This document shows, in pieces, positions 55,140 to 63,794 of a stretch of DNA of 64,000 nucleotides. Within the stretch, counting starts at the first letter, position 1; each line of letters begins with the position of its first letter. The DNA is from an uncultured Eubacteriales bacterium (lineage in GTDB: Bacteria; Bacillota_I; Bacilli_A; RF39; UBA660): the NCBI GenBank assembly GCA_905188025.1, contig CAJJKI010000001.1, positions 1 through 64,000 on the forward strand, read 5' to 3'. The notes under the pieces were generated by a model that was not told the origin of the DNA, made no database searches, and was given only the letters and a program-made list of their open reading frames with translations. Made by a program: the position numbers and the translations under genes.

Positions 55140-55250
55140 CATATAACTAATTAAAAAGTTAAAAAAATATAAAAAGCAACAAAAAGAAAACCTTCACAAA
55201 AGAAGAAAACTCTGATAAAAAAAGAAAAACTTACTAAAAAGAAAAAGATC
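55140..55250. repeat. second A-rich periodic tract
   Basis: AAAAAG-type motifs recur with G residues near 55158, 55176, 55186, 55205, 55224 and 55241, mostly 17-20 nt apart, like the tract at 54385-54487. Read on the transcribed minus strand these are TTTTTCTTTT blocks. Confidence 0.45.
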
Positions 55251-55273
55251 ATAGATCTTATATCTATAATCTT
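55245..55273 (-). terminator. intrinsic terminator of hsp20
   Basis: A 12-bp stem with one G-U (55245-55256 with 55262-55273), loop of 5 nt, then TTTTTC on the minus strand, directly after the hsp20 stop. Confidence 0.85.
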
Positions 55274-55280
55274 CTCCACA

Positions 55281-55682
55281 TTAATCAATATTTATAATTT
55301 TCTTAGTAGGTTCTTCTTTTTCAGCCATTGGAATTGTTACTTTTAATATGCCATTCTTAAATTCAGCTTTAATTTCTTCTTCATTAAGACCTTCTCCTAA
55401 GTAAAATGATCTTTCACATCTACTAGTAGCAATTCTTTCTCTACGCATATATTTCTTATGATCTTTTTCATCTTCTTTATGCGTAGCTACAATTTTAAGA
55501 TATCCTTTTTCATATTCTATATGAATATCCTCTTTCTTGAAACCTGGAACATCTACTACTATATGATACATATTATTTTCTTCATATATATCACATCTCA
55601 TCATTTTATTTAACTTCTTAGGTTCCATCTCATGTTCCATATCGTCTAAGAAGTTATCAAAAAATATTCTACTTGGTAGCAT
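55281..55682 (-). CDS. small heat shock protein, Hsp20/alpha-crystallin family
   Basis: 133 residues. ATP-independent holdase that binds unfolding proteins. The alpha-crystallin domain spans about residues 35-125 (MYHIVVDVPGFKKEDIHIEYEKG in part, then the GxLxV-type motif FKNGILKVTIP), with a short N-terminus and a short tail. The ATG at 55682 has AAAGGATG at good spacing; the GTG at 55691 is less likely. It is divergent from clpB and shares its CIRCE-like control region. Confidence 0.93.
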   Translation of the reverse strand: MLPSRIFFDNFLDDMEHEMEPKKLNKMMRCDIYEENNMYHIVVDVPGFKKEDIHIEYEKGYLKIVATHKEDEKDHKKYMRRERIATSRCERSFYLGEGLNEEEIKAEFKNGILKVTIPMAEKEEPTKKIINID

Positions 55683-55706
55683 ACTTTTCACATCCTTTCA
55701 ATTATC

Positions 55707-55734
55707 ATTATAGCACTCTCTCTTTAAATGTCAA
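55707..55734 (-). promoter_or_regulatory. sigmaA promoter of hsp20
   Basis: Minus strand TTGACA (55729-55734), 16-bp spacer, TATAAT (55707-55712). The spacer ends in GAGTGCTA, like a CIRCE half-site. Confidence 0.88.
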
Positions 55735-55740
55735 TACTTT

Positions 55741-55767
55741 TTAGCAATCTTTTTAATTAATTGCTAA
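55741..55767. promoter_or_regulatory. CIRCE-like operator 1
   Basis: TTAGCAATC-N9-AATTGCTAA. Same 9-9-9 geometry as canonical CIRCE (TTAGCACTC-N9-GAGTGCTAA), the HrcA operator, with altered inner bases. It lies just upstream of the hsp20 -35. Confidence 0.8.
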
Positions 55768-55781
55768 TTTTTTTAATAATT

Positions 55782-55808
55782 TTAGCAATCTCTATTGACA
55801 ATTGCTAA
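55782..55808. promoter_or_regulatory. CIRCE-like operator 2
   Basis: A second TTAGCAATC-N9-AATTGCTAA with the same arms as operator 1, centred 41 bp away. It covers the clpB -35 box. Confidence 0.8.
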
Positions 55809-55823
55809 TATATATCATATAAT
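55795..55823 (+). promoter_or_regulatory. sigmaA promoter of clpB
   Basis: Consensus TTGACA (55795-55800), 17-bp spacer, TATAAT (55818-55823). The -35 lies inside CIRCE-like operator 2. Confidence 0.9.
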
Positions 55824-55847
55824 TAATACAGAAAGGATGTGATATAT

Positions 55848-57971
55848 ATGAATCAAGAAAACCCTTATGCTGAAGCATTACAAAATGTTCTTGAGAAATA
55901 TGGTCGCGACGTCACTAAAGAAGCCAAAGATGGTAAAATTGATCCAGTCATTGGCCGTGATGAAGAAATTCGAAATATAACTCGAATATTATCAAGAAAA
56001 ACAAAAAACAATCCCGTCCTCGTCGGAGCTCCTGGTGTTGGTAAAACCGCCATCATCGAAGGACTTGCCAATAGGATAGTTAAAGGAGATGTTCCAAATA
56101 ACTTAAAGGATAAAACAATTTGGTCACTTGATATGGGTGCCCTAATAGCTGGAGCTAAATATCGTGGTGAATTTGAAGAAAGATTAAAAGCTGTTCTAAA
56201 AGAAATAAAAGATTCTGAAGGAAAAATAATTCTTTTCATTGATGAAATTCACTTACTAGTAGGAGCTGGAGCTATGGAAGGAGCTATGGATGCCGGAAAC
56301 TTGTTAAAACCAATGCTTGCTCGTGGTGAAATTCTTTGTATCGGTGCTACTACTCTAAATGAATACCGCAAATACATTGAAAAAGATGGAGCCCTTGAAA
56401 GAAGATTCCAAAAAGTACTAGTAACTGAACCAACCGTTTCTGATACCATTGCCATCTTAAGAGGATTAAAATCTCGTCTTGAAGTATTCCATGGTGTTAC
56501 TATCAAAGATTCCGCTCTAGTAGCAGCAGCCACTCTATCAAATCGTTACATTACTGATCGTTATCTACCAGATAAAGCCATCGATTTAGTAGATGAAGCT
56601 TGTGCCACTATTAAAGTACAAATGGAGTCAGTTCCCGTAGAACTAGATCACTTAACTCGTGAAATTATGACTCTTGAAATTGAAAAAGAATCATTAAAAA
56701 AAGAAAAAGATGAAATGTCTATTAAAAGAACTGAAGAAATAAATAAAAAACTTACTGAATTAAAAGATAAAGAATCATCATTAAGAAATCGTTGGAACGA
56801 AGAAAAACAACTAAGTACTAAAATCAAAAAGAAAAAAGAAGAATTAGAAATAGCTATGCACAATCTAGAATTAGCAGAAGCTGATTATGATTATGAAAAA
56901 GCTGCCGTCTTAAAGCATGGTACTATTCCTACTCTTCAAGAAGAATTAGCTACATTAAAATTTCAAAATGGTAGTTCTAAATTACTAAGTAACACTGTTG
57001 ATGAAGAAGGCGTTGCCAGTATCGTATCTAAATGGACTAACATTCCAGTTACTAAATTAGTAGGTACTGAAAGAGATAAATTATTAAATCTTGAAGCCAA
57101 CATGAAAAAACGTGTCATTGGTCAAGATGATGCCATTCACACAGTATCAGAAGCTATCATTCGTGCAAGAGCTGGTATCAAAGATCCAAATAGACCAATC
57201 GGATCATTCATGTTCCTAGGACCTACCGGAGTTGGTAAAACCGAAGTAGCTAAAACTCTTGCATATGAATTATTTGATGATGAACGTCACATTGTTCGTA
57301 TCGATATGTCTGAATACATGGAATCTCATTCTGTATCAAGATTAGTTGGTGCCCCTCCAGGATACGTTGGTTATGATGAAGGAGGCCAATTAACCGAAGC
57401 CGTAAGACGTAATCCATATTCTATTATATTATTTGATGAAATAGAAAAAGCTCACAAAGATGTCTTCAATATCTTACTTCAAATACTAGATGATGGTCGT
57501 ATTACTGACTCCCAAGGTAGAACTGTAGATTTCAAAAACACCATCATCATCATGACTTCAAATCTAGGTAGTGAATATATCTTAAATAAAGATCCACATG
57601 CTAAAGATCTAATCAACTCTTTATTAAGACAAACATTCAAGCCAGAATTTCTAAACCGTATCGATGAAATAATTACCTTCAATTCATTAAATAAAGATGC
57701 TGTTTACCAAATTCTTGATAATATCATTCATAACATTGAAATGCGTCTATCAGATAAACTAATCAAAATAAATCTAACTGATAATGCTAAAAAACATATC
57801 ATTGATTCTTCATACGATGAATCTTTCGGAGCAAGACCAATCAAAAGATATGTTGTAAAGAATATTGAAACTCTAATTGCTAACAATATCATCCAAGATA
57901 AAATTAAATATAATAGCACTATCACCATAGACGTATCAAATGATACATATTTCATAAAAGAAACTAAATAA
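55848..57971 (+). CDS. clpB: ClpB-type disaggregase lacking the N-terminal domain
   Basis: 707 residues against about 860 for full ClpB. It begins directly at the linker (ALQNVLEKYGRDVTKEAKDG), so the Clp_N domain is absent. NBD1 has Walker A GAPGVGKT near residue 62 and IILFIDEIH. A coiled-coil middle domain (about 268-370) marks ClpB rather than ClpC. NBD2 has GPTGVGKTE near 460 and the ClpB-type GAPPGYVGYDEGG. No ClpP-docking loop (IGF-type) is seen. It threads aggregated proteins with DnaK. The ATG at 55848 follows GAAAGGATG. Divergent from hsp20. Confidence 0.94.
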   Translation: MNQENPYAEALQNVLEKYGRDVTKEAKDGKIDPVIGRDEEIRNITRILSRKTKNNPVLVGAPGVGKTAIIEGLANRIVKGDVPNNLKDKTIWSLDMGALIAGAKYRGEFEERLKAVLKEIKDSEGKIILFIDEIHLLVGAGAMEGAMDAGNLLKPMLARGEILCIGATTLNEYRKYIEKDGALERRFQKVLVTEPTVSDTIAILRGLKSRLEVFHGVTIKDSALVAAATLSNRYITDRYLPDKAIDLVDEACATIKVQMESVPVELDHLTREIMTLEIEKESLKKEKDEMSIKRTEEINKKLTELKDKESSLRNRWNEEKQLSTKIKKKKEELEIAMHNLELAEADYDYEKAAVLKHGTIPTLQEELATLKFQNGSSKLLSNTVDEEGVASIVSKWTNIPVTKLVGTERDKLLNLEANMKKRVIGQDDAIHTVSEAIIRARAGIKDPNRPIGSFMFLGPTGVGKTEVAKTLAYELFDDERHIVRIDMSEYMESHSVSRLVGAPPGYVGYDEGGQLTEAVRRNPYSIILFDEIEKAHKDVFNILLQILDDGRITDSQGRTVDFKNTIIIMTSNLGSEYILNKDPHAKDLINSLLRQTFKPEFLNRIDEIITFNSLNKDAVYQILDNIIHNIEMRLSDKLIKINLTDNAKKHIIDSSYDESFGARPIKRYVVKNIETLIANNIIQDKIKYNSTITIDVSNDTYFIKETK

Positions 57972-57974
57972 AAT

Positions 57975-58030
57975 TAAAAAGATCTGTATCACGAATACCT
58001 ACGAAAAGTATTCACATACAGGTCTTTTAT
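57975..58030. terminator. bidirectional intrinsic terminator
   Basis: Nested stem: AAAAGATCTGTAT pairs with ATACAGGTCTTTT, and inside it GAATAC with GTATTC. T-rich sequence follows on both strands. It ends clpB and also the convergent SDR gene, whose stop codon lies in its edge. Confidence 0.85.
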
Positions 58031-58830
58031 TTTAACTTTTTATCTTTTTTAAAGCCATAAGTCATAAACTTCCACATAGCTTTTCTATTAGTAAGCCAAT
58101 TAATTTTTACATTATTATTAGTGTTAACAATCATCTTACTAACTAAGTATTTAGCAACCACATCAGGATAATCACCCAAAATATTATATACTTTCTTATT
58201 CTTCTCACTTAACTCCATTTTCTTATCACGAAAAGCATTAACTAAAAAGTCCGTAATCATTATACCAGGAGCTAATCTTCCTACTATAATATCCTTCTCT
58301 TTTACCTCTGCTTCGTGAGCTAAAGCCTTAGCAAAATAAGTAATCCCTCTCTTAGCAGTTCCATATACTGATAATCCTGGTATCAGTGCATCATTACTGC
58401 CATGCCCTTCAACCATATATATAGCTCCATTTCCTTGCTTAATCATCTCTTCCATAATATATTTAGAAGCTACCATCGTACTAGTTAAATCAATATCTAT
58501 CATTCTTCTAATTTCTTCATTAGAGCATTCCCATATCATCTTATCAGGTTGATTTACTCCAGCATTATTAATCCAAATATCAATACTTTCAAATTTTTTC
58601 TTACTCTTACTAATCAAATTAACAATATCTTTATCATGTGTTATATCACATACTACTGCTAAAACTTCTCCTTTACTATCAATATCCATAAGACTATCCT
58701 TAGCAGAGTTTAAATTCTTCTTATCAAGATCACTTATAACAACATTATAATTTTTCTTTCTAAAACATTTAGCCATTTCATATCCAAGTCCTCTAGCACT
58801 ACCTGTAATAACAACCGTTTTTCCCTTCAT
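58027..58830 (-). CDS. short-chain dehydrogenase/reductase
   Basis: 267 residues, Rossmann fold: TGSARGLGYEMA (cofactor loop), Asp in ISDLDKKN (suggesting NAD preference), NNAG in WINNAGVNQ and the catalytic YGTAK. The active-site Ser position before it is near GSNDALIPGLSVYG. The C-terminus is basic. GAGGTGG precedes the ATG. The substrate is unknown. Confidence 0.88.
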   Translation of the reverse strand: MKGKTVVITGSARGLGYEMAKCFRKKNYNVVISDLDKKNLNSAKDSLMDIDSKGEVLAVVCDITHDKDIVNLISKSKKKFESIDIWINNAGVNQPDKMIWECSNEEIRRMIDIDLTSTMVASKYIMEEMIKQGNGAIYMVEGHGSNDALIPGLSVYGTAKRGITYFAKALAHEAEVKEKDIIVGRLAPGIMITDFLVNAFRDKKMELSEKNKKVYNILGDYPDVVAKYLVSKMIVNTNNNVKINWLTNRKAMWKFMTYGFKKDKKLK

Positions 58831-58912
58831 AATACCACCTCAGTAAAGAAAAGAACTCTCGTTCAATCCTATTTAAATTCTATTATTTTTATCTAATATA
58901 TATTGTTAAGTT

Positions 58913-59653
58913 CTATATTCTACTATCCCACTCAACACTCTTTAATTTATATATCTTTCTCTCTAATACATAAGTATATCTATAATGAGAACTATTACTA
59001 AATAAATCCCTCAAACTAGCAGCATTACCATCATACTTACCTAGTTTATTATCATCTAAATCATATAATGTATCATCTACTAAATATCCCATATTAACAT
59101 CTATAGATAATTCATTCTTATTATAAGAGTATCCAAACAAATCAGATATATATTTCTTATCGCTATTACATTCAGTCTCTTCTCTAACTACCTTATCATC
59201 ATTTTCATTAACATTATAGACGTATCCATTACCAGTAAATCCTCCAATATATTTACCTAATTGAACATTTCCATAAAATAGTCTAGCAGCAGCGTCATCC
59301 ACTACTCCCTTATCAAATTCTTTATCTATCAACTTATTCTTATTTAAATAACTTAAAGCATAACTTAGTAAAACTTTTTGATCAATATTTGTAATATCTA
59401 TACTACCAGCATCCTTACTTATACCTAAAACTAAATCACCATCACAAGATACTGATACCATATTACTATATAATTCTCTAACTTCAGCAGGATACACATC
59501 ATATATCGTATCAAGAGCAAATCCACTCTTATCACGCTTAGTAACTATTGCTACTATTATAACTATCAATAAGATAACTACTATGCCTAATACCATATAT
59601 AAGTTCTTCTTTTTACTCAAAAAGTTCTTAATCTTATCCATAAATTTATTCAT
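58913..59653 (-). CDS. membrane-anchored protein of unknown function
   Basis: 246 residues. A basic N-terminus is followed by a membrane segment (about 20-41) and an extracytoplasmic domain with two Cys (VSVSCDGDL and EETECNSD) that may pair. The pattern resembles other anchored unknowns in this window (22109-23047 and 44546-45127) in layout but not in domain sequence. AGGTGA precedes the start. Confidence 0.6.
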   Translation of the reverse strand: MNKFMDKIKNFLSKKKNLYMVLGIVVILLIVIIVAIVTKRDKSGFALDTIYDVYPAEVRELYSNMVSVSCDGDLVLGISKDAGSIDITNIDQKVLLSYALSYLNKNKLIDKEFDKGVVDDAAARLFYGNVQLGKYIGGFTGNGYVYNVNENDDKVVREETECNSDKKYISDLFGYSYNKNELSIDVNMGYLVDDTLYDLDDNKLGKYDGNAASLRDLFSNSSHYRYTYVLERKIYKLKSVEWDSRI

Positions 59654-60080
59654 CTCATATCACCTATCCTACTATAAGAATAACATATTTCTCACTTTTT
59701 TACAATAATTAATCATCAATATTAGAAAAAACTTCCCCCATTATCACACTAAAATATTAGAAAGAAAAATTCACATACACTTCTCTTTTTCATAACGTTA
59801 TCAAAAGAAAGAAATATATCTTTCTTTTGTGAAATAATCTATCTCACTTAAATCCCTATAAAAGACTATCTTTACTCACCAATATTACATTGACAATACC
59901 AATATGCCATATGAACATATGTTTGTCAATAGTTTTTTTAAAAATATTTATATATAAGTTAAAATTGATTTCATATTCAATAAAAAAAGAACTAAAAGCA
60001 GTAAAATTATCATTTTTATGATTAATCATATAACAAATCCAAAACTAAAAAAGAGTATTTAAACTCTCTTGTTATAATTT
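59654..60080. other. 427-bp intergenic region with stem-loops and a possible SOS-type promoter
   Basis: No gene is seen. It contains a perfect 11-bp stem CAAAAGAAAGA/TCTTTCTTTTG (about 59802-59830). It also contains a hairpin ATTGACAA...TTGTCAAT (59889-59930) followed by seven Ts on the plus strand. On the minus strand TTGACA (59924-59929), 17 bp and CATATT (59901-59906) enclose a LexA-like box, TGAACATATGTTTG (59912-59925, 13 of 14 to consensus). It may encode a short RNA or the distal promoter of the 246-residue gene. Confidence 0.45.
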
Positions 60081-60815
60081 TTAATTATTTATTTCTACCA
60101 AGTTTTCAAAATATCTAATATTTTTGTTTAAAGTAATTTTTATCTTTTTTGAATCTATCAATCTTTCTATTAAATAAACATATGTAATATCATTTAAATA
60201 TACATTACTCATAAGTGTCCCAACTAATTCAGACATTTTAACTTTTCCTAATTGTTGCAAAGTATCTAAAATATAACTATTATAATAATTTAATGAAACA
60301 GATTTTACATTCTCTCCTTCAATTACCCTTAAATCCGAATTCTCATAAACTAATTTTTTCCATGTACTAGCATTATCGCTTATTTCTTTGTTAGTTAATT
60401 TGTATTCTAACATAGATAATTTCTCTAATTCATTTTCCATCATTACACTAGGAGATAAAAAATCCTTATTATAGTCATCACTATACAATACATATAACTC
60501 ATAATTATATGTATTTATAATATTACAAACATATAACATAAGTAAATATGAATAAATATCTTTTCTACTAGTCCATATTCTAATTTTATTTCCTTCTTTA
60601 ATATTATTAATAATAATATCATACTCTTCCTTAAAATTAATATTCTTCTCTTCAAAAAATAACTGTTCAGGTATTTTAACTCTAAAATTTTCTACATTAG
60701 ATAAATCACTAATGTTAAATAAAACATTAAACATTATAATATTATTACTACTAAGGTTACTCCTTTTCATAGTGTAATAACAAGAATGACCAAACACAAT
60801 TTCTAACACATGCAT
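60081..60815 (-). CDS. DUF1835/DUF3658 domain protein
   Basis: 244 residues. The start MHVLEIVFGHSCYYTMKRS and IRIWTSRKDIYSYLLMLYVC fit DUF1835. The second half, WKKLVYENSDLRVIEGENVK to YNSYILDTLQQLGKVKMSEL, fits DUF3658. The pair is widespread in Firmicutes, and its function is not established. GGAG lies 9 nt before the ATG. Monocistronic. Confidence 0.8.
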   Translation of the reverse strand: MHVLEIVFGHSCYYTMKRSNLSSNNIIMFNVLFNISDLSNVENFRVKIPEQLFFEEKNINFKEEYDIIINNIKEGNKIRIWTSRKDIYSYLLMLYVCNIINTYNYELYVLYSDDYNKDFLSPSVMMENELEKLSMLEYKLTNKEISDNASTWKKLVYENSDLRVIEGENVKSVSLNYYNSYILDTLQQLGKVKMSELVGTLMSNVYLNDITYVYLIERLIDSKKIKITLNKNIRYFENLVEINN

Positions 60816-60944
60816 TTTTTATACTCCAATCTTAAAACAAATCATCGTTCTTTGTTATAAATTATTATATCATCAAATTATATTAAATAAAACTAAAATT
60901 TAAATCAACCTTTAGATTGACTTTATATATATCAAAAAAAGGCA

Positions 60945-60971
60945 CAAAAAAACTAACTATTTCTAGTTAGT
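60945..60971 (-). terminator. intrinsic terminator of tRNA-Cys
   Basis: Perfect stem ACTAACTA/TAGTTAGT with a 4-nt loop and a run of seven Ts on the minus strand. Confidence 0.88.
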
Positions 60972-61015
60972 ATTTATTACTCTCGAAGTGTATTAGTTCG
61001 AGTTTCATATCATAT

Positions 61016-61089
61016 TGGAGGACCCAGTCGGATTTGAACCAACGATCAGGGAGTTGCAGTCCCACGCCTTACCACTTGGCTATAGGTCC
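61016..61089 (-). tRNA. tRNA-Cys (anticodon GCA)
   Basis: Minus strand: acceptor GGACCTA/TGGGTCC, D-arm GCC/GGC, anticodon loop CTGCAAC, T-stem GTTGG/CCGAC with loop TTCAAAT, discriminator T (typical of Cys) and CCA encoded. Confidence 0.95.
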
Positions 61090-61115
61090 ATATGTCTTTT
61101 ACAAGGCACAAATAA

Positions 61116-61144
61116 ATTATATCAAAAAAAATTCCATTTATCAA
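61116..61144 (-). promoter_or_regulatory. promoter of tRNA-Cys
   Basis: Minus strand TTGATA (61139-61144), 17-bp spacer, TATAAT (61116-61121). Confidence 0.8.
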
Positions 61145-61186
61145 CTATTTTTTACTTAAATATATGTTAAAAAATAAAAAGAATGA

Positions 61187-62260
61187 CTAATCACTCTTAT
61201 TATTTATCATATTTAACTTAATTTTGAATGTTTTATCATAACTTTCCCCATATAAAATATATGCCTTATCTCTATTAAGTTCATCTACTTTATATACCAA
61301 AATATATTCACTCTCACTATTATCTATATATTGTTGTTTATAACAATTACCATAATTCTTAAAATTATAACAAATATTTTTATCTACAGTATATTTCTTT
61401 CCATTCATATTTAAAATAATATTTCCTGTATTAAGCTTATCTCTAACTCCCCCAGTAATAGCCATAAAATCTATTATTACATAATTACTGTCAGTATCTA
61501 TTTGATAATAACTATTAACTATCTTAATATATTTACTTTCTCCTACATATGTTCCTTCTCCATATACTTTATATTTATTACTAAAATAACCATATCCCAT
61601 CTTTCCTAGTATTCCTACTATTAAAATACATATAGCAATAACATAAACTTTATATTCCTGAAGAAAATATCCAAATTCCCTCTTTTGTTTTCTTACCCCT
61701 CTCATCACATTAGTAGTATCTATTCCTATATTAACTTCTACTTCTTCCATATCTTCCTGTGATAAGTTAAGTTCTTGCACATCCTTAGCAAAATTAAACT
61801 TCTTTATATCAAAGCCCATTCCCCTAATTAGCATAACAATTATAATATAATATTGCCATAAATTACCTATAAATAATATATCTCTATATAGTCTTATCGT
61901 TTTTTGAGAAACTACATTACTACTAAATCCACTCATATAACTATATACAAGTAATATAATAATTCCTATAACGACACTACCAACAATACCCCATATATAT
62001 ATCTTTCTAGGTTTATCTTTATATTTCAAAAGCCAATACACTAAGAAAAATAATCCCATACATATAAACAAATATATATATATCTTATAATCTATATACA
62101 TCTTAGCATCATATCTATTAACACTATCACGAATACATTCCCCTAAAAAAGTATATACTTTTCTATATTTAGATAAAACTACTCCTAAAAGTGCTGTAAT
62201 TATTAAATGTATCAGTCTAAAATGCTTAATCAAAAAACCATAAGGCTTTCTTAATACCAT
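61187..62260 (-). CDS. multi-spanning membrane protein of unknown function
   Basis: 357 residues. About four membrane segments lie in the first 160 residues and one near 205-225. A cytoplasmic loop in between contains LNLSQEDMEEVEVNIG. The C-terminal 130 residues are an extracytoplasmic beta-rich domain (YVGESKYIKIVNSYYQID) with a Cys pair CYNFKNYGNC. The ATG at 62260 has AGGTGA at good spacing. No family is recognised. Confidence 0.65.
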   Translation of the reverse strand: MVLRKPYGFLIKHFRLIHLIITALLGVVLSKYRKVYTFLGECIRDSVNRYDAKMYIDYKIYIYLFICMGLFFLVYWLLKYKDKPRKIYIWGIVGSVVIGIIILLVYSYMSGFSSNVVSQKTIRLYRDILFIGNLWQYYIIIVMLIRGMGFDIKKFNFAKDVQELNLSQEDMEEVEVNIGIDTTNVMRGVRKQKREFGYFLQEYKVYVIAICILIVGILGKMGYGYFSNKYKVYGEGTYVGESKYIKIVNSYYQIDTDSNYVIIDFMAITGGVRDKLNTGNIILNMNGKKYTVDKNICYNFKNYGNCYKQQYIDNSESEYILVYKVDELNRDKAYILYGESYDKTFKIKLNMINNKSD

Positions 62261-62313
62261 CTCTATCACCTATCCTAGTATAATTATATCATAAATTCTC
62301 TTTCACACAATTA

Positions 62314-62763
62314 TTATTTATCATATTTATATACAATAAGCTGTTCAGGTTGTAAATATATCTTATCATTTTGTTTAATTAATTCATCTACTCCCACTTT
62401 AAATCCCTTAGCTACTTCTCCTAAAGTATCTCCTACTGCTGTAAAATATAATATACTTCCTGCTTTAGGCACTAATAATATTTGATTAGGATATATATAA
62501 TCACTAACATTTATTCCATTAAGTTCCGCTAATAACTTTGGATTTATTTTATTATCAGTAGCTATCTTATATAAAGTATCTCCCTTTCCTACTTTATAAT
62601 AATCAAAATATTTACTAGTAATTCTTGGTACAATCAAAGTCATTCCCGGTGTCAAACTAAACTCATATCCATTTAATTGTTGTAAAACTTCTGGTGAAGT
62701 ATTATATTTAGAAGAAATACTATCTATTGTATCCCCTTCTTTAACTATATATGTATCATACAA
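62314..62763 (-). CDS. triple LysM-domain protein
   Basis: About 149 residues made of three LysM repeats: YIVKEGDTIDSISSKYN, YKVGKGDTLYKIATDN and FTAVGDTLGEVAKGFK, each ending in a PNQILLVP- or PGMTLIVP-like strand. LysM binds peptidoglycan or spore-coat glycan. No signal peptide is seen, so export is uncertain. The best start is a TTG at 62763, 5-8 nt after GGGAGTGA; the frame extends to 62778. Confidence 0.85.
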   Translation of the reverse strand: MYDTYIVKEGDTIDSISSKYNTSPEVLQQLNGYEFSLTPGMTLIVPRITSKYFDYYKVGKGDTLYKIATDNKINPKLLAELNGINVSDYIYPNQILLVPKAGSILYFTAVGDTLGEVAKGFKVGVDELIKQNDKIYLQPEQLIVYKYDK

Positions 62764-62808
62764 TTTAATCACTCCCAATATAATTTATGCTAACTATTAA
62801 AAAAAGTA

Positions 62809-63267
62809 CTATTCATCTTTAGTACTTTTATCATTATCATTTCTTATATATTCTTTTTTACATTCAATCATGATCTCTGTAATATTAGTTTCTACTTCAT
62901 CTAAAGCTTTAGCATCAACATTAGTAATAGTAATAACTTCTTTAACAGTATCTATTACTATTCTACCCCAAATAATTCCTTTACTAACTGTTAAATCATT
63001 ATACATATCCGGTGTAATTGATCTAAAGAAATATCCAAATAAAACTCTATCCGTAGCTATCATAATTCTCTTATTAGTAAAAGCTAAGACACATGTATGA
63101 AATAAATCAACCATACTATCATTTTTTTGTCCTGCAAACATATATAATATTTCTTCTCCAGGATTTAAATGTTTATCAATGATCTTACAATGATGTTTTA
63201 CTCTCCATGCCACCGTCATTGGATATTTTTTCATAAACTTACTAGCTAATTCATAACTCTTTTTCAT
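62809..63267 (-). CDS. bacterial PH-domain protein (YokE-like)
   Basis: 152 residues. After a basic helical start, HLNPGEEILYMFAGQKND and LAFTNKRIMIATDRVLFGY form the bacterial PH fold. The start ATG overlaps the 3' end of the thioredoxin-like gene and follows GGGAG. Role unknown; such domains often bind lipids or proteins. Confidence 0.75.
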   Translation of the reverse strand: MKKSYELASKFMKKYPMTVAWRVKHHCKIIDKHLNPGEEILYMFAGQKNDSMVDLFHTCVLAFTNKRIMIATDRVLFGYFFRSITPDMYNDLTVSKGIIWGRIVIDTVKEVITITNVDAKALDEVETNITEIMIECKKEYIRNDNDKSTKDE

Positions 63268-63268
63268 A

Positions 63269-63745
63269 TTATTCTCCCATAACAACACGATCTTTAAAGA
63301 ATTCTTCTAACTTACTCTTCTCAACATATCCCCCAATAGCATCTATTACTCTATCTCCTAGCATAAACAAAGTTGTAGGTGTTCCCCAATTATTTCTCTT
63401 TAAATAATTATTCTTAGTAGATAATTCTTGGAATTCTTCTTCAGTTAAAGTATCCGTATCAATATAATTAATTGCTATCTTCTTCTCCTTAACATATTCT
63501 TCTACTATTGGCATATACATTTGACAATATTTACATCCTGCTCTCTCAATAATAACTACGAAAGCATCTCCATTATCTACCATTTCTTTATATTGGCTAT
63601 ATGTTATTTGATTAAGTCCAACTTCTCCAGCTAATGTTAATGGATACTCTATATCTTCCTGAGCTTTAGTACCTTTAGTAGAAAATATAGCAACTATTAC
63701 AATAACTAAAACCAACCCAATCAATATATAATCACTTTTCTTCAT
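63269..63745 (-). CDS. membrane-anchored thioredoxin-like protein
   Basis: 158 residues. Membrane segment at about residues 7-24, with the rest outside. The thioredoxin fold has the redox pair CKYC (ERAGCKYCQMYMPIVEEY) and the cis-Pro turn in NNWGTPTTLFML. It probably reduces or forms disulfides in exported proteins, of which several here have Cys pairs. The PH-domain gene starts inside its end, so the two are co-transcribed. Confidence 0.85.
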   Translation of the reverse strand: MKKSDYILIGLVLVIVIVAIFSTKGTKAQEDIEYPLTLAGEVGLNQITYSQYKEMVDNGDAFVVIIERAGCKYCQMYMPIVEEYVKEKKIAINYIDTDTLTEEEFQELSTKNNYLKRNNWGTPTTLFMLGDRVIDAIGGYVEKSKLEEFFKDRVVMGE

Positions 63746-63794
63746 AATTCCCTCCTAATAAATATTCTACACTTTTTTCACTATAAAATCAAGT

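Noticed and set aside
55692..55847. CtsR operators for clpB and hsp20.
   Set aside because: No AGTCAAA-type repeat is present; the dyads have CIRCE geometry instead.
55848..57971. ClpC, the ClpP-partner unfoldase.
   Set aside because: The middle coiled coil and the absence of a ClpP-docking loop fit ClpB; there is also no N-terminal Clp repeat domain.
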